64,000 nucleotides of DNA. Origin: Mesorhizobium sp. RMAD-H1. GTDB lineage: Bacteria > Pseudomonadota > Alphaproteobacteria > Rhizobiales > Rhizobiaceae. The stretch is from the NCBI RefSeq assembly GCF_014191375.1, contig NZ_JACHWN010000007.1, positions 248,001 through 312,000 on the forward strand, written 5' to 3'. A program made the translations under genes and the position numbers. Under the pieces are notes generated by a model. That model did not search any database. It was not told the DNA's origin and worked only from the letters and a program-made list of their open reading frames with translations. This document shows positions 25,262-35,226 of the stretch, in pieces (within the stretch, counting starts at the first letter, position 1; the number at the start of each line of letters is the position of its first letter).

Positions 25262-26527
25262 ATGCGTAGACTGATTTTGCCTTTGCTTGCCTCAGCCGCT
25301 GCGGCGGCGCTCATCATCTCCGTGCCCGCGCTGGCGGACGATGCCAGGCCACTCGCTGGCCAGTCGATCACCGTCATCCTCCCCTCGCCGCAGGGGCCGG
25401 AAGTTGCTGCCGATTTCGAAGCAGAGACCGGCATCCACATCAATCTTCAGACATTGTCCTGGGACGATATCCGTCCCAAGCTCGTGACTGCGCTGGTCGC
25501 AGGTACCGCGCCTGCCGATGTCACCGAACTGGACTGGTCATGGACCGGTCAGTTCGCCGCCGCCGACTGGTATATGCCGCTCAATGATGTGATCGACGCC
25601 GAAACGATAAAAGATATCGGTGCGTCGAAAATCTTCACCGTCGACGGAAAACTGCTGGGCGTGCCCTACAGCAATGATTTCCGCGTCCTGCTCATAAACA
25701 AGAAGCATTTCGAGGATGCCGGCATCAAGCAAATGCCGAAGACGCTGGACGAGCTGGTCGCGGCCGCACGGCAGATCAAGGAAAAGGACGTCGCGAAATA
25801 TCCCATCGGCCTGCCGCTTTCTGCCACCGAGGGCACGTCCACTGCCTGGTACCTGCTCACCAAGGCGTTCGGCGGCGAGCTTTTCGACAAGGATTTCAAC
25901 CCGCAATTCGTCGCGCCCGATTCCGCCGGGCACAAGGCGTTGGCCTTCGAGCTGATGCTTTTGAAGGAAGGGCTGGTCGATCCGGCCTCGACGGGTCTGA
26001 AAGATTCGCAGATCAATGAGAGCCTGTTCGCCCAAGGTCTGACCAGCATCATGCTGGCAGGCGAGCCTGGGCGCCTGGGCAAGATGAACGACCCCAAGCA
26101 GTCGAAGGTGGCCGGACAGGTTGAAGCCATCCTCGTGCCGACTGTGAACGGCGAAACACGAACCTTCGGCCTTCCTGAAGCGGTCGGCATTCCGAAGACT
26201 GCGCAGAACAAGGAAGCGGCGGTCGCTTTCGTCAAATGGCTCACCAGCAAGGAATTCGAGAAAAAGAACTGGGCCAATGGCCTCTTGCCAACCCGCACCT
26301 CCGCCCTCGTCGAGCTCAATGAAGCGGGCAAGCTGAGCAGCGGCGACACCCTTGTCGAGCAGGCGAAGACCGTCGAGGCCTTGTTTCCGCAAGGCACGCC
26401 CGTCTGGTACCCGCAATTCTCCAGCGCGGTGAACACGGCGATCAACAGCGCCGCCAAAGACCAGATGACGGTCGATCAGGCCATGCAGAGCATCGCCGAC
26501 GCAGTCAAGGAAGCAATGGCGCAGTAA
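25262..26527 (+). CDS. Sugar ABC transporter substrate-binding protein
   Basis: A 421-residue periplasmic binding protein of the MalE/UgpB type (CUT1). It has a Sec signal peptide with an Ala/Leu core ending in V-P-A-L-A near residue 24. The mature part begins S-I-T-V-I-L-P-S-P-Q-G-P-E and contains the family motifs T-E-L-D-W-S-W-T, G-V-P-Y-S-N-D-F-R-V and A-V-A-F-V-K-W-L-T-S-K-E-F. It overlaps the first permease by one base (TAATG). The ligand is probably galactosamine, N-acetylgalactosamine or an alpha-galactoside, from the operon content. Confidence 0.92.
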   Translation: MRRLILPLLASAAAAALIISVPALADDARPLAGQSITVILPSPQGPEVAADFEAETGIHINLQTLSWDDIRPKLVTALVAGTAPADVTELDWSWTGQFAAADWYMPLNDVIDAETIKDIGASKIFTVDGKLLGVPYSNDFRVLLINKKHFEDAGIKQMPKTLDELVAAARQIKEKDVAKYPIGLPLSATEGTSTAWYLLTKAFGGELFDKDFNPQFVAPDSAGHKALAFELMLLKEGLVDPASTGLKDSQINESLFAQGLTSIMLAGEPGRLGKMNDPKQSKVAGQVEAILVPTVNGETRTFGLPEAVGIPKTAQNKEAAVAFVKWLTSKEFEKKNWANGLLPTRTSALVELNEAGKLSSGDTLVEQAKTVEALFPQGTPVWYPQFSSAVNTAINSAAKDQMTVDQAMQSIADAVKEAMAQ

Positions 26528-27432
26528 TGACGGTAATCGCCTATGCGGGCGGAAGGAACAAGCGTGGCGGCGACGCCATGCTTGGCTTCCTTCTCGTCGC
26601 CCCGATCCTCATCACCATGGCCACGCTGGTCTTTTACCCGATGGGAAAGACCTTCTGGGACAGCCTGCACCGGGTCAACCCGATGCAGCCGGGCACACCC
26701 TTTGTCGGCTTCGCGAACTATGCCCGCATGTTTTCCGACGGCCAGCTGGCCATAACATGGGAAAACACGCTGCTTTACGTCCTGCTCGCGGTGACGGCGG
26801 AGACTGTCTTCGGTGTTCTCGCCGCCGCGCTCATCAATCAGGTGCGCCGAGGGCGGCAATGGCTTCTCGCCGCAGTCGTGCTGCCCTGGGCGCTGCCCGG
26901 CGTCGTAAACGCCGTCATCTGGCTCTGGATCTACCAGCCGGGGGCGGGACTTCTCAACGGCATCCTCACCGCCTTCGGCCTGCCGTTCGAAAACCACGTC
27001 TGGTTCAACGATCGCACCAGTGCAATCATCGCCGTGACCGTGGTTCATGTCTGGCGCATGATGCCGCTGACGGTAGTCATCGTCCTCGCCGCCATGCAGA
27101 GCATTCCGGCGCATCTCTATGAAGCGGCGCGCATTGACGGCGCGACGCGGGCGCAGATGTTCACGCGGATCACCCTGCCCTTGGTGCGCGGCGCCATCGC
27201 TGTCGCCATGACCAATGCGACGGTCAACGCCTTCAACCTCTTCGACGAAGCGTGGGTGCTTGCCGGGGCGAGCCTCGAGACGAGGCCGGTGCTGGTCCAG
27301 ATTTATCTCGAGACCTTCCAGAATCTCCGCTTCTCCTACGGCATGGCGCTGTCGGTGGTGATCACGCTCGTCTCGCTCATCGTTTCCCTCGTCTATGTCC
27401 TGCGCGTCTATCGCAACACCCGGTTCGACTGA
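26527..27432 (+). CDS. Sugar ABC transporter permease, MalF-like
   Basis: A 301-residue CUT1 permease with six predicted membrane segments. The EAA loop is Y-E-A-A-R-I-D-G-A-T-R-A-Q followed by I-T-L-P-L-V. N-terminal signature: L-G-F-L-L-V-A-P-I-L-I-T. It starts inside the stop codon of the binding-protein gene, and its own stop overlaps the next permease start (ATGA region at 27430-27434), so the three are tightly coupled. It forms the heterodimeric channel with the next gene product. Confidence 0.92.
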   Translation: MTVIAYAGGRNKRGGDAMLGFLLVAPILITMATLVFYPMGKTFWDSLHRVNPMQPGTPFVGFANYARMFSDGQLAITWENTLLYVLLAVTAETVFGVLAAALINQVRRGRQWLLAAVVLPWALPGVVNAVIWLWIYQPGAGLLNGILTAFGLPFENHVWFNDRTSAIIAVTVVHVWRMMPLTVVIVLAAMQSIPAHLYEAARIDGATRAQMFTRITLPLVRGAIAVAMTNATVNAFNLFDEAWVLAGASLETRPVLVQIYLETFQNLRFSYGMALSVVITLVSLIVSLVYVLRVYRNTRFD

Positions 27433-28289
27433 TGAAACAGACCCTTGGCTACCGTATCCTGATCTGGGCCGGCGTGGCGCTCCTGCTCTTCTGGTCGCTC
27501 GGACCGATTTACTGGACGCTGGCAAGCTCCGTGACGCCCAGCGAGGATTTCTCGGCGCGGCCCATCCATTTCGTGCCCCAGCATTTTACGCTCGATCATT
27601 TCTCGCGCATCTTCGGCATCGATATCGCGCGGATCGGGGGGGTGGAGGTGTGGGCGCAGTTCCGCGCGGCGCTCTTCAACAGCATCGTCACGTCAGTTGC
27701 CGCCACGGCGCTCTGCGTCGCAATCTCGGCGCTCGGCGCTTATGCCTTCACGCGGCTCGAATTCCCGGGGCGGCGCATCCTCTTCGGCGCCGTCATCGCC
27801 ACGCTGGCGATCCCCGCCTATGCCGTGCTCATTCCGCTTTACCGGATCATGATCGGCCTCCACATGGTGGATAGCTATGTCGGCGTGTCGCTCATCTATG
27901 TCTCGGCCTATCTGCCGCTTTCGCTGTGGCTGCTGCGCAGCGTTTTCGAGCAGCTTCCCATAGCGCTTGAAGAAGCGGCGCAGCTCGATGGCGCGGGACG
28001 GCTCTATATCTTCTTCCACATCGTGCTGCCGCTGGTCGGGCCGGGCCTGACCGCGGCGGCGATCCTCACCTTTCTGGGCGCGTGGGGCCAGTATCTCGTT
28101 CCGCTGATCTTCTCGCCGCAGGCGACGAAGCCGATGACGGTGCTGATCCCGGAATTCGTCGGCAAGAACTTCATCGACTACGGGCTGATCACGGCGAGCG
28201 GATCCATCGCGATCGTCATCCCGGCCCTCGTCGTCATCTTTCTCAACCGATACCTCGTTAGCGGCTTGCTGGCAGGCTCGGTCAAGTAA
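27432..28289 (+). CDS. Sugar ABC transporter permease, MalG-like
   Basis: A 285-residue CUT1 permease. It has six membrane helices; the first is I-W-A-G-V-A-L-L-L-F-W. The EAA motif is L-E-E-A-A-Q-L-D-G-A-G-R, followed by I-V-L-P-L-V-G-P-G. The start at 27432 overlaps the preceding stop by one base. A loop between helices one and two holds an I-F-G-I-D-I-A-R-I-G-G-V-E insertion, as in related alphaproteobacterial transporters. It partners with the upstream permease. Confidence 0.92.
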   Translation: MKQTLGYRILIWAGVALLLFWSLGPIYWTLASSVTPSEDFSARPIHFVPQHFTLDHFSRIFGIDIARIGGVEVWAQFRAALFNSIVTSVAATALCVAISALGAYAFTRLEFPGRRILFGAVIATLAIPAYAVLIPLYRIMIGLHMVDSYVGVSLIYVSAYLPLSLWLLRSVFEQLPIALEEAAQLDGAGRLYIFFHIVLPLVGPGLTAAAILTFLGAWGQYLVPLIFSPQATKPMTVLIPEFVGKNFIDYGLITASGSIAIVIPALVVIFLNRYLVSGLLAGSVK

Positions 28290-28303
28290 AACCGGAGACA
28301 TCA

Positions 28304-29257
28304 ATGAATACGACGGAAAAAGTGATTTTCGAGCAGTTCCCCTATTGGGAAAAGGCAATCCGCTCGATATCAGCGCCGCATGAGGCCGAGCTGACGGTGT
28401 TCGTCGGTTGCGGCACATCCTATAATCTGGCGCTTTCCCTCGCCGCCCTATCGAATATTACCGGCAAGCCCGCCATCGCCGCCCCGGGCGGGGAATGGCT
28501 GAACCGGCCTGACGTCTTCTGGCCGCGCTGGCGGAAGTCGCATGTGGTGGCTCTCTCCCGCAGCGGCGAGACGACCGAGACGGTCGCCGCCGCCAAGGCG
28601 AGCCGCGCGGCCGGTGCGTTCGTGACCGCGATCACGGTGGAGCCGGGGAGCGCCCTCGCGCGAAACTGCGACCGGCTGGTCGAGGCCGCGACGCACAGCC
28701 AGGAAGGCATCGTCATGACGGTGTCGGCCAGCCTGATGCTGCTTCTCGGCATGGAGCTGATCGGCATGGATATCCCGCATTCGCTCGTCGGGGAGGCGGA
28801 AGAGCTTGCCCGGCGTGTCGATGCCACCTTGCCCGAACTCATCGCCGGGCGCTCGCATTTTGTCTTCCTCGGCAGCGGCCCGCTCTATGGCGTGGCACTA
28901 GAAGGCGCGCTGAAGCTCATGGAAATGAGCCAGATCGTGACGCAAGGCTTCCATCCGCTCGAATATCGACACGGGCCGATCAGCCTTGTGGATGAAAAGA
29001 CCGCCGTGGTGATGCTCTACAGCGCAGATCAAAGGGAAGCGGAGGCGAAACTCGCGGCGGAATTGCGGGAAAAAGGCGCTGTTGTCATCGGCCTTGGCGG
29101 ACTGGGGAATGCCACCTTCGACATCGCCTGCGATCCGGCGCTTGCCGGCCTCTGCCTGTTGCCCGCCCTGCAGATACTGGGCGAACGCGCCGCTCAAGCA
29201 CGAGCGATCGACACCGTGACGCCGCGGCATCTGACCAAGGTGGTGAAACTGGCATGA
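28304..29257 (+). CDS. SIS-domain amino-sugar-phosphate deaminase/isomerase (AgaS-like)
   Basis: A 317-residue protein with two SIS domains. The first has F-V-G-C-G-T-S-Y-N-L-A and S-R-S-G-E-T-T-E-T; the second has L-G-S-G-P-L-Y-G-V-A-L-E-G-A-L-K-L with E-Y-R-H-G-P. This is the pattern of the GlmS isomerase half and of AgaS. AgaS-type enzymes convert galactosamine-6-phosphate to tagatose-6-phosphate with release of ammonia. It lies between the transporter and the AgaZ-like gene, overlapping the latter by four bases. Substrate assignment rests on context; a glucosamine-6-phosphate deaminase cannot be excluded. Confidence 0.85.
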   Translation: MNTTEKVIFEQFPYWEKAIRSISAPHEAELTVFVGCGTSYNLALSLAALSNITGKPAIAAPGGEWLNRPDVFWPRWRKSHVVALSRSGETTETVAAAKASRAAGAFVTAITVEPGSALARNCDRLVEAATHSQEGIVMTVSASLMLLLGMELIGMDIPHSLVGEAEELARRVDATLPELIAGRSHFVFLGSGPLYGVALEGALKLMEMSQIVTQGFHPLEYRHGPISLVDEKTAVVMLYSADQREAEAKLAAELREKGAVVIGLGGLGNATFDIACDPALAGLCLLPALQILGERAAQARAIDTVTPRHLTKVVKLA

Positions 29258-30572
29258 ATGCTTCCATCGAACACAATAGGGCAGGGGCGCTCGCACAGCT
29301 GACAGGGGATCGCGCGCCTTCAATGCCGTGGGGGATTGCGTCGGTCTGCTCCGCCCATCCGCTGGTGATCGAGGCAGCGCTGAAACGAGGGTTTGCGGAA
29401 GACATGCCCGTGCTCATCGAGGCGACCTGCAACCAAGTCAACCATGAGGGCGGCTATACTGGGATGACACCAGCCGATTTCCGGCGTTTCGTCGAAGAAA
29501 TCGCCGGAAATATCGGATTTCCCCCTAACCGCATCATGTTTGGCGGCGATCATCTGGGACCCAATCCGTGGAAAGTGTTGCCCGCCGAAGAGGCCCTCGA
29601 AAAGGCGGAATCGATGGTGGCCGCCTATGTGGAAGCGGGCTTCGAGAAAATCCACCTCGATACCTCCATGGGCTGCGCCGGAGAGCCTGCCGCCCTTCCC
29701 AACGAACTGACCGCCTCCCGCGCCGCCCGGCTTGCCCGTGTCGCCGAGGATGCGGCCTTGCGAAGCGGTCTTCGCCCGCCGGTCTATGTCATCGGCACGG
29801 AAGTTCCGCCGCCTGGAGGCGCGACCCATGCGCTCGACACGCTCGAAGTGACGCGGCCGGACGCAGCCACGCAAACGCTGGAGGTTCACGCCGCCGCCTT
29901 CGCCAAGGCAGGCATTGAGGCGGCGCTGGAGCGGGTGATCGGCATCGTTGTCCAGCCCGGCGTCGAATTCGGCAATGAGAATGTCGCGATCTACAGGCCC
30001 GAGCGTGCGAAAGAACTGAGCGGCGCGCTGACGCAAATGCCTGGGCTGGTCTTCGAGGCGCACTCGACCGATTACCAGCCGGTGGAGGCGCTGTCGGCGC
30101 TCGTCGATGACGGCTTCGCCATTCTTAAAGTGGGGCCGGGCCTCACCTTCGCGCTGCGCGAGGCGCTTTATGGCCTCGACGCCATTGCCGCAATCCTCGG
30201 CGGCGGACCGCAGCCGGATTCGCTCACCGCGACGATGGAAACGATCATGCTGGAAAGCCCCGGCCATTGGGCCTCCCATTATTCTGGCAGCGCCGGGGAA
30301 CAGCAGCTGCAGCGCCATTTCAGCTACAGCGACCGCATCCGGTATTACTGGCCCGATCCCCGCGCCGAGAAAGCCATTGCCCGGCTGTTCACGCGTCTTG
30401 ACGGGGATATTCCGGAAACGTTGATCAGCCAGCATCTCGGCCGCATCTACCCGGGCGTCGCCGCCAGAAAAGTTGCGCCGCGACCCCGCGCGCTTTGCAT
30501 CGCCGCAATCGACGCTGCGCTGGCACCCTATTACGCCGCGACGCGCGCCGGGAATTCGACTGGAGAAACGAA

Positions 30573-30585
<13 letters not shown>
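29254..30585 (+). CDS. GatZ/KbaZ/AgaZ-like tagatose-phosphate pathway protein
   Basis: A 443-residue member of the GatZ/KbaZ family (COG4573). Typical blocks are V-C-S-A-H-P-L-V-I-E-A-A, V-L-I-E-A-T-C-N-Q-V-N-H-E-G-G-Y-T-G-M, F-G-G-D-H-L-G-P-N-P-W and H-L-D-T-S-M-G-C-A. In enteric bacteria these are the non-catalytic subunits of tagatose-1,6-bisphosphate aldolase. In comparative genomics of N-acetylgalactosamine pathways the homologue AgaZ was proposed to be tagatose-6-phosphate kinase. No aldolase catalytic subunit (GatY/KbaY) is encoded here, so an independent activity is likely. It overlaps the AgaS-like gene (ATGA) and runs 13 bases into the ATPase gene. Confidence 0.88.
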
Positions 30586-31646
<1,061 letters not shown>

Positions 31647-32206
31647 TTCTCTGCTTTTGCATTGCATCGTTGATGCCGCTTTGGAAGGCTTTATAAATAG
31701 TTTTGAGCCGCTTGCGAACCTTGTGATCGTGCCGAATGGTAGGCGTCTGGTTTTGTTCAGGCGGACGGTCTGGCCGGATCAGATGCGATCCCTTCTGAAT
31801 TTGGCCTCCAGGACCGATTGGCCGGACGCCATGTTCGCGCGCCTGGGTGCATTCCTTGGCGGTTACGCAATCTTGGCTGGGATCGCCCTTACGCCGGAGG
31901 TCGTCTGCTGCGGTACCGTTATTGTAGGCCGCCAAATTGGAAGCTTTTCGGAAGCATGCCGTCCTTTTGGGCTTTCACGGATGAGTTCTTCATGCAGGCG
32001 ATCCGCGCACGCGAGAGAGGCGTGCCCTGCTCCGCGAGCGGTCCCCCTCTCCACGCTGCGAGCGAATGTCGCCGACCACCTCGATCCAGAATTTCATCTT
32101 CAATTGCACAATCCACCAGCACCCCTTTCCGGAAAAGGTCTCGATTAGCCGGAGGCTCTTACTCAATCTTTTTTCCGCTCTGGTGCCATCGGCAAGAAAG
32201 GGAAAG
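31647..32206. other. Convergent intergenic region, no gene identified
   Basis: About 560 bases between the convergent ATPase and MFS genes. Several short frames are open on both strands, including one of 115 codons on the minus strand, but none has recognisable domains, a good start or consistent composition. A decayed gene or mobile-element remnant is possible but not demonstrable by eye. A weak stem AGCC-GGA-GGCT followed by a T-run near 32150-32175 could end plus-strand transcripts. Confidence 0.4.
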
Positions 32207-33580
32207 TTATCTAGCCGATTTCCGCCGCCGATGGCGAATCGGCTCGTTGTAGTCGAGTATGCGGGTGAGGCTTAAGGCCAGCAGCGTGCAGATCGCGCCG
32301 GAGATGAGATAGCCGCCGATGAAAATGATGCCGAAGCTGTTGGCGAGGCCCAGTGCAACCAGCGGCGCGAAGCCAGCTCCCAACAGCCAGGCGATATCCG
32401 AGGTGAGCGCGGCGCCAGTATAGCGATAAACGCGTCCGAACCGCGAGGAAACTGCGCCCGATGCCTGACCGAAGGAAAGGCCGAGAATGCCGAAGCCGAT
32501 GAGGATGAAGGCGTCTTGTCCCGCGCTGCCCGCGTCAAGGAGGAAGGGCGCTGAAAACGAGAATATTCCGATGATGATGGCGCCGATCATCAGTTGGCTG
32601 CGTCGTCCGATGCGGTCGGCGACAAGCCCGGAAAGCACGATGCCGAGAATGCCGACAACCGCGCCCGCCACTTGCACCAGAAGGAATTTCGACACAGGCT
32701 GGCCGCCATGCAGCATCACCCAGCCCAATGGAAAGATCGTGACGAGGTGGAACATCGCGAAGCTCGCCAGCGGCACGAACGCGCCGAGCATCACGTCGGC
32801 GGCATGTTTGCTCAGCATCTCGAAGACCGGACGGGCTTCCAGTTCCTTGGCCTCCATCGCGACGCCGAACTCCTTGCTGGCGACGATGCGCAGCCGGGCG
32901 AACAGTGCCACGACATTGATCGCGAAGGCGACGAAGAACGGGTAACGCCAGCCCCAGGAAAGGAAATCCTGTTGCGAGAGGTTGGAGTAGAAATACCAGA
33001 ACAGAAGGCTCGCCAGCGCGAATCCAATGGGTGCGCCGATCTGCGGGATCATCGCATACCAGCCGCGCTGGTTCTTCGGTGCGTTGATGTTGAGGAGCGA
33101 GGCGAGCCCGTCCCACGCGCCACCGAGCGCAAAACCCTGTCCCAGCCGGAACAGCGCCAGCAACGCCACCGCCCAATAGCCGATCGTCTCATACCCCGGC
33201 ATAAAGGCGATGGAGGCGGTCGAGCCCCCCAGTATCAAGAGCGCGATCGTCAGCTTCGTGCCGCGTCCGTAATGCCGGTCGATCCATGTGAAGACGAAGG
33301 TGCCCACGGGCCGCGCCAGGAAGGCGAGCGAGAATATCGCGAAGGACATCATCTGCGCGGCGATCGGTGAGGACGCGAAGGGGAAGATCAATTTCGGGAA
33401 GACCAGAATGGAACCGAGGCCGAAGACGAAGAAGTCGAAGAATTCCGACAGGCGGGCAATCACCACGCCGATGGCGATGCTTCCCGGTGAAATCGGCTTT
33501 CCGCTGTTTACGCGGCGGGCGTCCCGTTCGAGGTCCGAAGAGGTGGGTCCTGCCCACGCGGGATCGCCGACCGTGCTCAT
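32207..33580 (-). CDS. MFS transporter, metabolite:H+ symporter type
   Basis: A 457-residue major facilitator protein with about twelve membrane segments. It carries the sugar/metabolite-symporter motif after helix 2 in a variant form (W-I-D-R-H-Y-G-R-G-T-K) and its half-repeat D-R-I-G-R-R-S-Q. L-S-E-F-F-D-F-F-V-F-G in helix 1 is typical of the metabolite:H+ symporter branch (carboxylates, betaines, shikimate). The ATG at 33580 has AGGAG upstream; 33604 is a weaker alternative. It stands alone between two operons, so its substrate is not inferable. Confidence 0.85.
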   Translation of the reverse strand: MSTVGDPAWAGPTSSDLERDARRVNSGKPISPGSIAIGVVIARLSEFFDFFVFGLGSILVFPKLIFPFASSPIAAQMMSFAIFSLAFLARPVGTFVFTWIDRHYGRGTKLTIALLILGGSTASIAFMPGYETIGYWAVALLALFRLGQGFALGGAWDGLASLLNINAPKNQRGWYAMIPQIGAPIGFALASLLFWYFYSNLSQQDFLSWGWRYPFFVAFAINVVALFARLRIVASKEFGVAMEAKELEARPVFEMLSKHAADVMLGAFVPLASFAMFHLVTIFPLGWVMLHGGQPVSKFLLVQVAGAVVGILGIVLSGLVADRIGRRSQLMIGAIIIGIFSFSAPFLLDAGSAGQDAFILIGFGILGLSFGQASGAVSSRFGRVYRYTGAALTSDIAWLLGAGFAPLVALGLANSFGIIFIGGYLISGAICTLLALSLTRILDYNEPIRHRRRKSAR

Positions 33581-34023
33581 GACCTCTTCTCCTGCTGCAT
33601 TCACCCGCGAATAATGTCGAACAAAGCTGGGGAAAGATCAAGGAACCTTTCGACAAAAAGACATTTGCAGGATGAGGTAAGAATCTCCCTATATCTTGAT
33701 TGCATGTTAACCAGTTGAATGTGTCATTAGTTCAGATTCGGTTTGATTCCCATATCATTCATCGAGATCGAACTTCAAATCGAAGTAACGCTAAATTCGA
33801 TATTATCAATGTGTCATTCTATTCTGGACTTTGTAACGAAGCGACGAACTTCTAAATTGGTACACCTGCTGTGCGTAATGGAAGAGGCCCCCTATCGATG
33901 ATTCACTGAAATCGCGCGTTGCTGCGGTGCAACAAATTGCTGCAATGCGGCCAACGGCCTCATTCCGCAAGGGCGGCGTTGGCGATACTGCGACCAAAAT
34001 AAAGCAAAATACGAGCACGCAAG
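33581..34023. other. Divergent intergenic region upstream of cyo operon
   Basis: About 440 bases, AT-rich between 33680 and 33850, separating the MFS gene from cyoA. It should hold both promoters. The 11-bp sequence AATGTGTCATT occurs twice, at 33718-33728 and 33808-33818, exactly 90 bp apart. No perfect FNR-type palindrome was found. No coding sequence is supported. Confidence 0.45.
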
Positions 34024-35172
34024 ATGTCCATACACCTTAAAACCGTCGGACGATTGTTCGCTTTCCTTGTCTTGCCGGTGCTCTCCGGCTGCAACATGGT
34101 CGTCATGTCTCCCTCAGGCGATATCGCCAAGCAGCAGGCAGACCTGATTCTGATCTCGACGGCATTGATGCTGATTATAATCGTGCCCGTCATTTTCCTG
34201 ACGCTGTTCTTCGCGTGGAAGTACCGTCAGTCCAACCGCGATGCGGCCTATGAGCCGGAGTGGAGCCATTCGACCCGGCTCGAAGTGATCATCTGGTCGG
34301 CGCCGCTCGCGATCATCATCGCGCTGGGTGCAATCACCTGGATGAGCACGCACAAGCTCGACCCGTATCGTCCGCTCGACCAGATCGCGCCCGGCCGACC
34401 CATCGCTGCCGATGTCAAGCCGCTCACGGTGGAAGTGGTGGCGCTCGACTGGAAATGGCTGTTCATCTATCCCGACTATGGCATTGCCAGCCTGAACGAG
34501 ATGGCCGCGCCTGTCGACGTGCCGATCCGCTTCAAGATCACCGCCTCCTCGGTCATGAACTCCTTCTACGTTCCGGCGCTCGCGGGCCAGATCTATGCCA
34601 TGCCGGGCATGGAGACGAAGCTGCACGCGGTCATCAACAAGCCGGGCGATTATGACGGTTTCTCCGCCAATTTCAGCGGCGCCGGGTTCTCTCATATGCG
34701 CTTCAAGTTCCTTGGGCGGGATCAGGCCGGTTTCGATGCCTGGGTTGCCTCGGTCAAGGAGAAGGGAACGGCCCTTACGCGGGCCGATTACCAGAAGCTG
34801 GAACTGCCGAGCGAGAAGGAGCCGGTGCGCTATTATTCGTCGGTCGATAACAATCTCTTCGATGCGATCCTCAATATGTGCGTCGATCCTTCCAAGATGT
34901 GCATGAAGGAGATGGCGATGATCGATGCCCAGGGCGGCGGCGGCAAGGAGGCTGCCGACACCGTGCTGCGCCTTACCTATGACCGGGAGCGTAAATGGGG
35001 CGCCATCGGCAATCAGTCGCGTCCGTTCCTGCTGTCGCAATGCACGCCGGAGGGCGCGGGGCCGGGGGGCAGCGTGTCGCTTCCGCCGCAGAACCGCTCG
35101 GCCTACCCGGCTTTCGGCAAGCCGAAGGGCGAAGAGTTCAGCAAGGCTTCGACCGGCACGGTCCTCAGATAA
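34024..35172 (+). CDS. cyoA: Cytochrome o ubiquinol oxidase subunit II
   Basis: A 382-residue subunit II of the heme-copper quinol oxidase. A lipoprotein signal ends at L-S-G-C (lipobox). Two membrane helices follow (about residues 42-62 and 90-110), then a periplasmic cupredoxin-like domain. The Cu-A cysteine ligands of cytochrome c oxidase are absent, as expected for a quinol oxidase: the region reads N-F-S-G-A-G-F-S-H-M. It is the first gene of cyoABCD. The C-terminal ~100 residues extend beyond the core domain, as in many CyoA proteins. Confidence 0.95.
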   Translation: MSIHLKTVGRLFAFLVLPVLSGCNMVVMSPSGDIAKQQADLILISTALMLIIIVPVIFLTLFFAWKYRQSNRDAAYEPEWSHSTRLEVIIWSAPLAIIIALGAITWMSTHKLDPYRPLDQIAPGRPIAADVKPLTVEVVALDWKWLFIYPDYGIASLNEMAAPVDVPIRFKITASSVMNSFYVPALAGQIYAMPGMETKLHAVINKPGDYDGFSANFSGAGFSHMRFKFLGRDQAGFDAWVASVKEKGTALTRADYQKLELPSEKEPVRYYSSVDNNLFDAILNMCVDPSKMCMKEMAMIDAQGGGGKEAADTVLRLTYDRERKWGAIGNQSRPFLLSQCTPEGAGPGGSVSLPPQNRSAYPAFGKPKGEEFSKASTGTVLR

Positions 35173-35226
35173 TCCAGTATGTAACTGGCTGTGCCCGAGG
35201 GCGCCGCCATGTAAAGGTTTAGACGC

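Noticed and set aside
33740-33760. Possible FNR-type site upstream of cyoA
   Set aside because: TTGAT and ATCA half-sites are present but the spacing is six, not four, and the second half is imperfect.
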